Shown: in pieces, positions 1 to 7,395 of the stretch
Numbering within the stretch: position 1 is the stretch's first letter
Layout: the number at the start of each line of letters is the position of its first letter
NCBI GenBank assembly: GCA_025453925.1
Contig: JALOPK010000025.1
Span: forward strand, 1 to 17,965
DNA from: Candidatus Eiseniibacteriota bacterium
GTDB taxonomy: Bacteria > JAFGKV01
DNA: 17,965 bases
Direction: 5' to 3'
The notes under the pieces: generated by a model
The model's input: only the letters and a program-made list of their open reading frames with translations
The model's database searches: none
Told to the model about the DNA's origin: nothing
Made by a program: the position numbers and the translations under genes

Positions 1-256
1 CAGGGACATCTTCGTCTTCTTCAGCTTCCACCGGGATAGTCGGTCTTGGCACTTCAGCCTTTTGCTTCTGCGGCACCGCCAATTCGGGGGGCAAATCCAG
101 CGTCTCGATCTTCCGTTCCTGGACGTCTCGGATTCTGATCTTGTACTCGGGCACGGCGACGAGCCCGAACAAATGCACGAGCAGGGCCAGCAGAACCCCC
201 TTCTTCAGGAGTTCGGGGGCCTGCTCCTTCAGGAGGTATGTCTTGATCTCAGCCAT
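1..256 (-). CDS. tonB: TonB-family energy transducer, N-terminal part (cut by left edge)
   Basis: The first 85 codons are visible, starting with ATG at 256; the gene runs off the left edge. The start has a strong ribosome-binding site (AGGAGG, read on the minus strand) a few bases upstream. The protein begins with a charged cytoplasmic tail (MAEIKTYLLKEQAPELLKKG), then one hydrophobic segment at about residues 21-38 (VLLALLVHLFGLVAV). A proline-, lysine- and glutamate-rich stretch follows (LPPELAVPQKQ, VPRPTIPVEAEEDEDVP). One N-terminal membrane anchor followed by a Pro/Glu/Lys periplasmic linker is the TonB plan; the C-terminal receptor-binding domain lies outside the window. It lies 18 bp after the second exbD, as last visible gene of an exbB-exbD-exbD-tonB operon. 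TonB carries proton-motive energy from ExbB/ExbD to outer-membrane receptors. Context makes the call firm despite truncation. Confidence 0.82.
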   Translation of the reverse strand, partial: MAEIKTYLLKEQAPELLKKGVLLALLVHLFGLVAVPEYKIRIRDVQERKIETLDLPPELAVPQKQKAEVPRPTIPVEAEEDEDVP

Positions 257-274
257 GCGTCTCCCTCCTGAGAG

Positions 275-688
275 CTACGGTTTTTCCTTCATCGTGGCGA
301 ACTGGACCCTGTACGCACCGGCGAGGCGGCAGTTCTCCAGAATCTCATTCACGACGCTATATGGCGCATCGGAATCAGCCCGCAGGCCGACCACCATGGT
401 CGGATTTGACTGAAGCTCCTTGTTGAGGAACTGCGCCATCTGGTACGGGCTCACCGGGAGATCATCGACCGATATGACGCCCGGGCGGTTTACCCAGACG
501 TGCCGGATATCCTGTCGCCGCTGAATCTTCTTCGTCATCTCGGCCTGAGGCAGTACGATCTTCAGACCCTCCTCGGTCTTGAAGGCCGTGCTCACCATGA
601 AGAAAATCAGCAGCAAGAACGCCATATCAGCCAGCGAGCAGGATGGGATCGTGGTGTCGACCTTCGTCCGACGTTTGAAGCTTCCCAT
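275..688 (-). CDS. exbD: ExbD/TolR-family proton-channel subunit (second copy)
   Basis: 137 residues, ATG at 688 with AGGAGGGG just upstream. A short basic cytoplasmic tail is followed by one transmembrane helix (about residues 18-36, SLADMAFLLLIFFMVSTAF) carrying the conserved aspartate (D21) that ExbD and TolR use to carry protons. The rest is a periplasmic domain. Its end (SNPTMVVGLRADSDAPYSVVNEILENCRLAGAYRVQFAT) has the family's typical 'D..a.y..v..vl...r.aG' pattern. It starts 8 bp after the preceding exbD and ends 18 bp before tonB. It is a different sequence from the first ExbD, so the pair looks like two specialised subunits rather than a fresh duplication. ExbD pairs with ExbB in the inner membrane to energise TonB. 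A TolR role cannot be excluded, but the adjacent tonB favours ExbD. Confidence 0.93.
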   Translation of the reverse strand: MGSFKRRTKVDTTIPSCSLADMAFLLLIFFMVSTAFKTEEGLKIVLPQAEMTKKIQRRQDIRHVWVNRPGVISVDDLPVSPYQMAQFLNKELQSNPTMVVGLRADSDAPYSVVNEILENCRLAGAYRVQFATMKEKP

Positions 689-696
689 GCCCCCTC

Positions 697-1125
697 CTAT
701 CCCTCTGTCGGCTTGAGCTGGCCGAGGGATATTCGCTTTGCATCGGCCGCCCGCAGCTCATCGAGCACATTTATCATCGCCGCGTAGGGCGCGTCCGGCG
801 CGGGCTTCAGACTGATGATCAGGTTCTCGTTCCTCTGCAGACTCGCCTCCACGAAGCCGCGAATCTCGGGGACTCCCATCTGCCGCTCCTCGTCCTGATG
901 CTTCATCACCACATGATCCCGCCCATACACGATGAAGTACATCATGTTCTTCCGGGGTATCTTCTGCGACGCGGCCTGGGCATCGCCCGGTTCGGGCAGG
1001 ATTAGCCCCAGGCCCTTCTCCTCCATGAAATTGGTGGTCACCAGGAAGAACACCAGCAGGAGAAAGGCGATGTCTGCCATGGACGAAGTGGGTATCTCGT
1101 TGGCGACCTTCGTCTTGCGCTTCAT
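697..1125 (-). CDS. exbD: ExbD/TolR-family proton-channel subunit (first copy)
   Basis: 142 residues, ATG at 1125 preceded by GGAGGGG at close spacing. The N-terminus (MKRKTKVANEIPTSSMADIA) leads into a single transmembrane helix at about residues 15-33 (SMADIAFLLLVFFLVTTNF) with the conserved proton-carrying aspartate D18. The periplasmic part ends with NLIISLKPAPDAPYAAMINV and LRAADAKRISLGQLKPTEG, the usual ExbD C-terminal fold pattern. It lies 12 bp after exbB and 8 bp before the second exbD. It aligns by eye with the downstream copy over the membrane helix and the C-terminal motif but differs strongly in between. Function is as for the other copy: a stator subunit working with ExbB in the inner membrane. 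Family identity is secure; whether the two copies form one mixed complex is unknown. Confidence 0.93.
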   Translation of the reverse strand: MKRKTKVANEIPTSSMADIAFLLLVFFLVTTNFMEEKGLGLILPEPGDAQAASQKIPRKNMMYFIVYGRDHVVMKHQDEERQMGVPEIRGFVEASLQRNENLIISLKPAPDAPYAAMINVLDELRAADAKRISLGQLKPTEG

Positions 1126-1137
1126 GGTCCCCTCCGG

Positions 1138-1776
1138 CTAGATGAGCACCCCTGCGTCGGTGGTCTGAGCAGTGGTCCCCTTCTCAATTGCATCGAGCAG
1201 GTGCGCCGAGCTTTCTTCCATGTCGAGAATCAGAGCATCGATCCGGGTGACGAAGTAGTTGTAGAAGATAGTCATGGGGATGGCGATGACCAGCCCGGCG
1301 ACGGTGGTGATCAACGCGACCTTGATACCTCCGGCCACCAGCGTGGCCTCAACTTCGCCGGCCTTCTCGATGGCGCCGAACGCCTCGACCATACCAATAA
1401 CGGTGCCGAGGAACCCCAGGAGCGGGGCCACAGTGGAGACAGTGGCGAGCCAGATAAGCCCGCGCTCCAGGAATGCCATTTCAAGCGTGCCTGCGTTCTC
1501 GATCGCCTTCGCCACGGTCTCCGGCCCGCGCTGGACGCGCCGCAGACCGGCAAGCATGATCACGGCAACGGGGCCGCTTGAGTTCTGACATACCTCGATC
1601 GCTTGCGGGATATTGCCTTCATTGATGGCCTGTCGGAGCGCCTTGATCACCTTCTTGGAGGAGCCACCGGCGCGCGTAAGCACGGCGAGTCTCCAGAAAA
1701 TGACGCCCATGCCGAAGATCGCGCACGCAAGCAGCGGCCACATAAGGTCTCCGCCATCTTGAAAGAACTTGACCAC
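1138..1776 (-). CDS. exbB: ExbB/TolQ/MotA-family proton-channel protein
   Basis: 212 residues from a GTG start at 1776, chosen because it is preceded by AAGGAGGGAG and starts the protein at MVKFFQDGGDLMWPLLACA. The frame stays open upstream to 1926, but that extension is poorly hydrophobic, covers the promoter region and lacks a ribosome-binding site. Three membrane segments are visible at about residues 12-33, 107-133 and 150-176, the ExbB/TolQ topology. The second and third contain the family signature (VAPLLGFLGTVIGMVEAF and GGIKVALITTVAGLVIAIP). Together with ExbD it forms the inner-membrane proton-driven motor that energises TonB. It is the first gene of the exbB-exbD-exbD-tonB operon, 12 bp ahead of the first exbD. 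TolQ is the alternative name, but the tonB gene at the operon's end favours ExbB. Confidence 0.93.
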   Translation of the reverse strand: MVKFFQDGGDLMWPLLACAIFGMGVIFWRLAVLTRAGGSSKKVIKALRQAINEGNIPQAIEVCQNSSGPVAVIMLAGLRRVQRGPETVAKAIENAGTLEMAFLERGLIWLATVSTVAPLLGFLGTVIGMVEAFGAIEKAGEVEATLVAGGIKVALITTVAGLVIAIPMTIFYNYFVTRIDALILDMEESSAHLLDAIEKGTTAQTTDAGVLI

Positions 1777-1796
1777 GCCACTCCCTCCTTCTCTAC

Positions 1797-1813
1797 TGTC
1801 CCACTTCGGGACA
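1797..1813 (-). promoter_or_regulatory. Hairpin in the exbB leader, just before the ribosome-binding site
   Basis: TGTCCC and GGGACA form a 6-bp stem around a 5-base loop. A longer alternative pairing (CTGTC with GACAG, ending at about 1824) encloses it. It sits between the predicted promoter and the AAGGAGG of exbB, so it could affect translation start, but nothing identifies it with a known riboswitch or protein site. Confidence 0.3.
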
Positions 1814-1881
1814 CACGAGACAGCCCGCCCGATCCGCTCTGATCTTTCCGCGGGCCATCCATGGCCAACGACAACAAGCCA

Positions 1882-1910
1882 GTTATGCATGCCACCGGGT
1901 ACCATGTCAA
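1882..1910 (-). promoter_or_regulatory. Predicted sigma70-type promoter of the exb/tonB operon
   Basis: Read on the minus strand: -35 box TTGACA (1910-1905, perfect consensus), 17-bp spacer, -10 box CATAAC (1887-1882, four of six). Transcription would start about 100 bp before the exbB GTG. Inferred from the sequence alone. Confidence 0.5.
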
Positions 1911-1951
1911 CCCTTTTCCTGCCCATCCCGCCACCACCATGGCCGGACCAC

Positions 1952-1979
1952 TTGACCTCTGCGCGCGGCGTGCTACACT
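1952..1979 (+). promoter_or_regulatory. Predicted sigma70-type promoter of the MBL hydrolase/glycosyltransferase pair
   Basis: -35 box TTGACC (1952-1957), 16-bp spacer, -10 box TACACT (1974-1979). The predicted start is about 80 bp before the MBL gene's GTG. It is divergent from the exb promoter, so 1777-2066 is a shared 290-bp control region with no gene of its own. Confidence 0.48.
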
Positions 1980-2066
1980 TGACCGCGCAGCCTGCTGATA
2001 GGGGCCGGTCGCCAGCGGCGATGAGGAGGGCGACCGGTGATCAGGCATCAGGAGAAGGAGTCGCCC

Positions 2067-2879
2067 GTGGAGATCCACATCTTCGGAGCACGGGGCAGCT
2101 TGCCGCTGGGCAGCAGACCCTCTGTCTATGGTGGCAATACGCCGTGCGTCGCATGCATTGCCCGGTCAGGCGCCGTGTTGGTTCTCGACGCAGGGACGGG
2201 CATCTTCAAACTGGGCCGGGAGCTGGCCGACGCCGGCCCTCGCGATGATCTGTTCCTGCTCCTGTCCCATGTTCACTGGGATCATATCCAGGGATTCCCT
2301 TTCTTCGCCCCCGCCTACGACCCGAGAGGCCGTCTTCACATCATGGGTGGTCCGACAGCCGGCGGCACCTGGGAACAGGCCCTCTGCGGGCAGATGCAGC
2401 ACCCATACTTCCCCGTACCCCTCTCCGCATTGCACGCGACCCTGGAGTTCTACGCCTGGCCGACACCGACGCGTTGGCCGATCGGGCCCTTTCTGGTGTC
2501 CCGCGCTCCCACCAATCATCCCGGGGGCGGATTCGCCTACCGGGTTGATTGTGAAGGGATCTCCGTGGTGTATGCGACAGACACGGAGCACTTCGCCTCC
2601 TGCACCGACGCGAATCTCGCGACCCTCGCTGCAGGTGCAGATCTCTTGTTCTACGACTCCACCTACTTCCCGGAGGAGTATGATTCCCACGTCGGTCACG
2701 GCCACTCCACGTGGCGTCAGGGCGTCGACCTGGCGAGGATCGCGGGAGTACGCCGGCTGGTGCTATTCCACCATGAACCCTCCCATGAAGATGAATCCCT
2801 AGCGGATATGGGCAATCAGGCCGCCCGGGAGTTCCCCAACGTGTGGGTGGCACGCGAACAGATCGTTGACCTCGCGTGA
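2067..2879 (+). CDS. MBL-fold metallo-hydrolase (cyclic-phosphodiesterase-like)
   Basis: 270 residues from GTG at 2067, chosen because AGGAGAAGGAG lies 6 bp upstream and the family's N-terminal strand starts there (VEIHIFGARGSLP). An ATG at 2037 is in frame but has no such site. The metal-binding motif HVHWDH is at residues 68-73. Later metal ligands are in YATDTEH and in the C-terminal LFHHEPSH. The opening GARGSLP...YGGNTPCV and the stretch HGHSTWRQGVDLA are typical of beta-lactamase-fold hydrolases related to phosphoribosyl 1,2-cyclic phosphodiesterase (PhnP) and RNase Z, a group often annotated simply as 'MBL fold metallo-hydrolase'. No signal peptide, so it should be cytoplasmic. The substrate cannot be read from the sequence. 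Its stop overlaps the next gene's start by 4 bp, so the two are probably co-translated. Confidence 0.9.
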   Translation: MEIHIFGARGSLPLGSRPSVYGGNTPCVACIARSGAVLVLDAGTGIFKLGRELADAGPRDDLFLLLSHVHWDHIQGFPFFAPAYDPRGRLHIMGGPTAGGTWEQALCGQMQHPYFPVPLSALHATLEFYAWPTPTRWPIGPFLVSRAPTNHPGGGFAYRVDCEGISVVYATDTEHFASCTDANLATLAAGADLLFYDSTYFPEEYDSHVGHGHSTWRQGVDLARIAGVRRLVLFHHEPSHEDESLADMGNQAAREFPNVWVAREQIVDLA

Positions 2880-4453
2880 GAGGCCGGCTTCTCTGCCTGT
2901 TCCTCTTGGCGTTCGCGCTTCGAGCCCCGCACATCTTTGGTCCGCTGCGGTGGGAGGAGCGCGATCTCGTGCCCGGCCTCCGGGACATCTCGCTCTCCCC
3001 ATCCGCATGCTACGTGCCGCCGAAGGTCGGGGACCACACCCCACTATCGGTCCTTGCGGCCTGGCCCCTGTACCGGGTCGCCCCCCACTCGGCCTGGGTT
3101 CTGCGAATCCCATCTCTGCTGGCGGGATCCCTCATTCCCGTGTTGCTGGCGTGGGCCGTCGGCCGGCGCGTGACGCCTCTGGCGGGGCTGATGGCAGGGC
3201 TGATGGCGGTCTCCAACAACTTCCTCGTGACATGGTCCGCCTACTTCATGCAGGAGATGCTTTTCCTCTTGTTCGCGCTGCTTGGTCTCATCGCCTTGAT
3301 CCAGGCCGAGCAAAGGCAGTCGCCCGCCCTGATGCTTGTGGCAGCCGTGCTGTGTGCCCTGTCATTCTGGACCCACGAGTTCGCGCTTCTCTTGGTGCCC
3401 CTGGCGGGGGTATGGCTGGTGACCTCGGCGCGTTCACGGCAGTGGCTGCGCACGCCTGGGCCCTGGGGAGGAGTGCTCCTTTGGGGAGCGCTGATTCTGC
3501 CCTATTTCGTATGGAACTACGCCCAGCGGGACCGCTTTGCCGCCTTTGGCGGCATGAGTATCGCCCAGCAGCATGTGGCGGCCACCATCCTCGCGCGGCG
3601 GGCCCTCAACGCACGGTTTGTCACGTTTTTCGTCGGCGGCGGGCTCACCGACCTCCTGCGAGGTTGGCCGCGCTTAGAGTTGAATCACGTGGAACCCCTG
3701 GCGGGGGCGGCTCTGCTGCTCTCCGCGGGCGCCTGCCTCGTCTTGAAGCGGCGGGATCCCGTGGTTCGTCTCTGTCTTGTGGTCTTCTGGGGAGTGCTTC
3801 TGCTGTTCTCGTTCATCGACCTGGAGTTCAGGATCTACCGGTTCTCCCTCTGCATTCTCCCAGGCTGCGCACTGGGAGGTATCGTACTGGCCAGAGCGTG
3901 GCAGGCGAAACGCCTCCCACGGCTGGGTGTCGCGGTCCTGCTCTGCTACTTCCTTGTGACCGCAACGGGCCTCATGCCGTATGCCGCGGGCGCCGCCCAT
4001 CAAGGCTTTCGCTGGTGGGGCAAGGGCGTGCTGTTCTCCGAACGCCCTCTCATCGATCTCGCGGCCGGCGCGCAGCGGAACCGTCCTGCCTCCCTGGTGA
4101 TCATGCCCGCACCCTTCTGGGATCACGCGCCGCTCCAGGCGGAGTATGAAACTGGCGTCCGCTGTCTGGGTGGGAGCCGCGAGACCATCTACAGCAGCAC
4201 GTTCTGGATGCGACCCTATGCTGCTTCGGAGGCGCGAGCCCTGCGCATAATCGTGTCATGCCAGGAAGACGTGTCGTCGTGGTGGGATTTCGTCACACGG
4301 GAAGGCTACCAGGCCACCCTGACCCGGGATGATGCCCGGTTCCGCGGCATGCAGCAGGATACTGTGGTTTCGTGCCCTCTCTTCGTCATCGACGCGGTTT
4401 CCGATGCTCCCCTTCCGGTTCAGGCATTCCTGGATCGGATCTACCTCCGGTAG
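2876..4453 (+). CDS. GT39/ArnT-type integral-membrane glycosyltransferase (GT-C fold)
   Basis: 525 residues; the GTG start overlaps the previous stop (GTGA), suggesting translational coupling since no clear ribosome-binding site is seen. Some nine to eleven hydrophobic segments fill about residues 1-380 (for example LLCLFLLAFALRA, IPSLLAGSLIPVLLAWAVG, MLFLLFALLGLIALI, LCLVVFWGVLLLFSFIDL). The first loop has acidic residues (RWEERDLVPG) where GT-C enzymes place the catalytic Asp/Glu, then HTPLSVLAAWPLYRV, matching the 'H.PL...l...' pattern of PMT/ArnT-like proteins. A soluble C-terminal part of about 145 residues follows. Such enzymes move a sugar from a polyprenyl-phosphate carrier to a lipid or protein on the outer side of the inner membrane. 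Donor and acceptor are unknown, and any tie to the MBL gene beyond co-expression is a guess. Confidence 0.8.
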   Translation: MRGRLLCLFLLAFALRAPHIFGPLRWEERDLVPGLRDISLSPSACYVPPKVGDHTPLSVLAAWPLYRVAPHSAWVLRIPSLLAGSLIPVLLAWAVGRRVTPLAGLMAGLMAVSNNFLVTWSAYFMQEMLFLLFALLGLIALIQAEQRQSPALMLVAAVLCALSFWTHEFALLLVPLAGVWLVTSARSRQWLRTPGPWGGVLLWGALILPYFVWNYAQRDRFAAFGGMSIAQQHVAATILARRALNARFVTFFVGGGLTDLLRGWPRLELNHVEPLAGAALLLSAGACLVLKRRDPVVRLCLVVFWGVLLLFSFIDLEFRIYRFSLCILPGCALGGIVLARAWQAKRLPRLGVAVLLCYFLVTATGLMPYAAGAAHQGFRWWGKGVLFSERPLIDLAAGAQRNRPASLVIMPAPFWDHAPLQAEYETGVRCLGGSRETIYSSTFWMRPYAASEARALRIIVSCQEDVSSWWDFVTREGYQATLTRDDARFRGMQQDTVVSCPLFVIDAVSDAPLPVQAFLDRIYLR

Positions 4454-4527
4454 TTGGCGCACCTCCCCGGCGAGGATCAGTGAGGACGAAGGCAGTCAAT
4501 GCCTCTGTGAGGGGCTGAATCCTTGCT

Positions 4528-4544
4528 CATCTCACCTCGAGATG
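4528..4544. terminator. Small hairpin between convergent genes
   Basis: CATCTC and GAGATG form a 6-bp stem with a 5-base loop, between the stop of the glycosyltransferase (4453) and the stop of the receptor (4586). It has no T-tract on either strand, so it is a weak terminator candidate. The rest of the 132-bp convergent gap shows no gene. Confidence 0.25.
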
Positions 4545-4556
4545 TCGGGGGAGGGC

Positions 4557-4573
4557 AAAACCCGTCGCGGGCC
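4557..4573 (-). terminator. Weak candidate terminator of the hut/receptor operon
   Basis: On the minus strand, CCCG-CGA-CGGG is followed at once by TTTT, about 15 bases after the receptor's stop codon; the stem can grow by two G-U pairs. The position fits, but the stem and T-run are short. Confidence 0.35.
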
Positions 4574-4585
4574 GCTCTCCTCCCG

Positions 4586-6520
4586 TCAGTCCCAGAATAC
4601 CCAGGTAAACCCGGTCCTGAATCGAAGGCCCTCGACGGGATAGCCCCGTTCGTCTTCGTGTCTGCCGCCGGTGAGGTTCTCGGCCTGTGCCCGGAAAGCG
4701 AAGTCGCCGATCTCCACCACGGCCTGGCCGTCGAGCTGCCAGTAGGCATCGAGGGGCAGGGCTCCCCCGGAACCGGCGTAACGCTGGCCCACGTACCTCA
4801 GGAGAAAGTCGAGCCGCGGCACGGCGGCTCGCCCAAGGGCGTGGCGGATCCCAATGCGACCGAAACCACTGGCCTCGGGCCACCGCGGCAACGGATCATC
4901 CTCCTCACGCCACGGGAGCGCCTGTACCCGGGCTTCCAGTTCAAGACCCTCGCCGAACGCCGCGCGCCAGGAGGTCATCACACCCGCCGCGCGGGCGGAC
5001 GAAGGCCCCCATCTCCGCATGCATCCCGGTGGAAGACTCTCTGCCTCGCACCATCCCCAGACACCGCTCCCCCACCCCGAGACTCCGCCCATGGCGAGTT
5101 CTCCCAGGAGGGATTCCCGTCGCAGGGTCAACCACGCCGTTCCCAGGCTGCCGTGGTCTGGAGGCGACTCCTCCACTCCGGCCAGGCGGTCGAGCCAGAG
5201 GTCCTCGAGACGACGCTCGTCCGCGCCGCCGGCGACGCCGGCCTCCAGCCGGATTCCGGAGAGATCTCGGGTGGCGACACACCCCCATGACACGGCGGAA
5301 CCATGATCCGTGGACATTGCCGTGACGGTCGCGCTCACACCGGGAATACCAATCCCCAATCCAAGGGCAACCCGCGCGGCGTCATCGTCCGTGCGCTCAC
5401 TCCATGCCGAGTCTTCCCGGGTCCAAGCGAGCGCCAGACTCCTGTCTGCTTGCTCCAGCGACACTCCCGCCCACAGACTCTCCTCATCCGCGGCCATGAG
5501 CGGGATCGAGGCCAGCAACGCCCTGCGGCGGGACGACAACTCGCCGCGAACGGTGTCGAGAACGGGCGCCGGCTCCAGGCGAGGGACACTTCGGAGACGG
5601 TCGACATCAAGTCCTTCCTCCAAAACGGCGACACGCAGGGTGCGATCGCGGAAAGGGCGCTCGAACTGCAGGGCGATCAGGTCACGTGTGAGGGCTTCAC
5701 GATCGTCAGACCACATGGCATCAAACGCCCCGTAATCCCGTGCGATAGCCCAGAACGACGGATGCAGCGGGTCATCGGAGGCAGTCGAAGCCCAAAGACG
5801 AGGATCGGGCCCGGGATCGCCCCGGTCCACCCTGCCACGGTGCGCGGTGACCCTGCACGCTCCCAGCACCGGCGGCCTCAGGTCGAGCCTGACGTCGTAC
5901 TGCGTGCGGCAGTAGTCGGCATTGGTGCGGGCGCCGTCGCCCTTGCTGAGGGCGACCGAGATCAAGGAGAACACCGAGGAAGTGACACCGGTGCTGAGCC
6001 CCACCGCATAGGATCGGTCATTATGATCGCCACGCAGCATTTGGACGCTCGTCACCGGTGAGGTGATGATATCCTCCCATGGCGCGATGCGCACGGTGCC
6101 GAGGCCGCCCCCGAACCAAGGCGGGCTCCGCCCGGTCGAGAGCTCCGAGCACGCCGCCCCGGCCGCCGGGCTGACGTCACCCCCCAGTTCCAAGGGCCAC
6201 TCCAGCGGCAACCCGTGCCACACGATGCCCGGTACGGCAGGCGCGAACTCGCAACTGGCACGGCAGCCGAGACCCCGTTCGCGCGACTCCAGCACCAGGG
6301 GTGTTCTGAGGAGCGCGTCCTCGAGGCCGGGAGGCCACCATGAAAGGCTTTCGGCAGTCGCAGGGACAATGGCAAAGACCAGGTCGCCGATGATCGGTCC
6401 TGATGTGGAGACCGACGAATCCGCCCCGGCGCGGGTGGAATCGCCGAGCGCGGGCGGTTCAGGCGTGAGGTTCACCAGCATCGCCAGCACCCCACACGTC
6501 AGGGTGAGCGCAGTGATCAC
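4586..6520 (-). CDS. TonB-dependent outer-membrane receptor
   Basis: 644 residues, from a GTG at 6520 that overlaps the stop of the PHP gene (GTGA). Residues 1-26 look like a signal peptide (MITALTLTCGVLAMLVNLTP). Residues about 66-147 follow the receptor plug layout: LRTPLVLESRERGLG, then PGIVWHGLPLEWP where plugs have '..v.v.lDGvPLn.P', then SELSTGRSPPWFGGGLGTVRI where plugs have 'ieV.rGp.s..yG..a.GG.inI'. The RG signature is altered, so the plug is divergent. The rest alternates polar and aromatic residues as in a beta-barrel. The end (YWQLDGQAVVEIGDFAFRAQ, AENLTGG, YPVEGLRFRTGFTWVFWD) is the usual receptor C-terminus; one Asp follows the final aromatic. No clear TonB box was found. It lies last in the hutU-hutI-PHP operon, hinting at a histidine- or urocanate-related substrate, but this is inference. 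Confidence 0.78.
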   Translation of the reverse strand: MITALTLTCGVLAMLVNLTPEPPALGDSTRAGADSSVSTSGPIIGDLVFAIVPATAESLSWWPPGLEDALLRTPLVLESRERGLGCRASCEFAPAVPGIVWHGLPLEWPLELGGDVSPAAGAACSELSTGRSPPWFGGGLGTVRIAPWEDIITSPVTSVQMLRGDHNDRSYAVGLSTGVTSSVFSLISVALSKGDGARTNADYCRTQYDVRLDLRPPVLGACRVTAHRGRVDRGDPGPDPRLWASTASDDPLHPSFWAIARDYGAFDAMWSDDREALTRDLIALQFERPFRDRTLRVAVLEEGLDVDRLRSVPRLEPAPVLDTVRGELSSRRRALLASIPLMAADEESLWAGVSLEQADRSLALAWTREDSAWSERTDDDAARVALGLGIGIPGVSATVTAMSTDHGSAVSWGCVATRDLSGIRLEAGVAGGADERRLEDLWLDRLAGVEESPPDHGSLGTAWLTLRRESLLGELAMGGVSGWGSGVWGWCEAESLPPGCMRRWGPSSARAAGVMTSWRAAFGEGLELEARVQALPWREEDDPLPRWPEASGFGRIGIRHALGRAAVPRLDFLLRYVGQRYAGSGGALPLDAYWQLDGQAVVEIGDFAFRAQAENLTGGRHEDERGYPVEGLRFRTGFTWVFWD

Positions 6521-7365
6521 CTAGACCCGCGCGGGGAGGATGTCAGCTCTCTCATCCGGTGAACGACGCCGCAATCCACCGTGTACCTGCCGAGGGTTTG
6601 CGCACCCTCCTTGTCATTGCCGTGGAAGTCGGAGCCTCCCGTCGCCACAAGGCCGAAACGCTCAGCCAGGCTCCGGTACCGCTCCACATCCTCTCGGTTG
6701 TGATCGGGATGTATCACCTCCAGGGCCTGAAGACCAAGACTCACAAGCGACTCCAACCACTCATCGTGTCGCTCGATCGCAGGGTGGGCCCACCCTGCGA
6801 TGCCTCCCGCCCTCTGGATAATCTCGATGGCCTCGGCAGGACTCACCCGTTCACGGGGCATGTAGCCGGGACATCCGTCCCCGATGAGGGTCTCGAACGC
6901 CTCGGCTTCCGTCCCCACGTAACCATATTCGACCAGTGCTTTGGCGATGTGCGGTCGTCCGACCGCGCCCGGGCCGCCCAGAGCGATGACGTAGTCGTAG
7001 TCGATTCGGATTCCCAGACTCTCCAGCCGTTCGAGGATACTGGCGACCCGGTCCACCCTGACTGCCTGGAAGCGGTTCAGCCAGCCGTTGAGTTCGGCGT
7101 TGGCAGGATCGATCCAGTATCCGAGGACGTGGATTTCCTGTCCTTCGATGCCGGCGCTCACCTCCACCCCCGGCACCACTTCGATGCCCACTTCCCGGCC
7201 GCGTGCGAGCGCTTCCGGCAGGCCTCCGACGGCGTCGTGGTCAGTGATGGCAACGGCGCCGAGCCCGATGCCCGCCGCCTTCTCCACCAACGCCGCCGGA
7301 CTCAGAAGGCCATCGGAATAGGTCGTGTGAACGTGAAGGTCGGCCCTTCCGCAGGAATCACGCAT
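6517..7365 (-). CDS. PHP-domain metal-dependent phosphoesterase (RNase AM/YciV-like)
   Basis: 282 residues from ATG at 7365, preferred over an in-frame GTG at 7377 because GGGAG lies 5 bp before the ATG. It has the complete set of PHP metal-site motifs: DLHVHTTYSDG (residues 9-19), AITDHDAV, VVPGVEVSA, GRPHIAKALVE, GIAGWAHPAI and ATGGSDFHG. Length and motif order match the YciV/TrpH branch, whose E. coli member (RNase AM) is a 5'-3' exonuclease on RNA and short oligonucleotides; other relatives hydrolyse small phosphoesters. It should be cytoplasmic. It starts 30 bp after hutI and its stop overlaps the receptor's start, so it is tightly built into the hut operon. A histidinol-phosphatase role is tempting near hut genes, but those PHP enzymes have a different N-terminal signature and that pathway is biosynthetic. 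Confidence 0.88.
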   Translation of the reverse strand: MRDSCGRADLHVHTTYSDGLLSPAALVEKAAGIGLGAVAITDHDAVGGLPEALARGREVGIEVVPGVEVSAGIEGQEIHVLGYWIDPANAELNGWLNRFQAVRVDRVASILERLESLGIRIDYDYVIALGGPGAVGRPHIAKALVEYGYVGTEAEAFETLIGDGCPGYMPRERVSPAEAIEIIQRAGGIAGWAHPAIERHDEWLESLVSLGLQALEVIHPDHNREDVERYRSLAERFGLVATGGSDFHGNDKEGAQTLGRYTVDCGVVHRMRELTSSPRGSR

Positions 7366-7395
7366 CCGATCTCCCACCGTGGTTGGTCATGTGGG

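Noticed and set aside
1777-1926. Upstream extension of exbB to an ATG at 1926
   Set aside because: The 50 extra residues are not hydrophobic or family-like, would cover the predicted promoter, and the AAGGAGGGAG at the GTG 1776 marks the real start.
6517-7365. PHP gene as a histidinol-phosphate phosphatase
   Set aside because: Its motifs and length fit the YciV/RNase AM branch rather than HisJ-type enzymes, and its partners are histidine-degrading, not biosynthetic.
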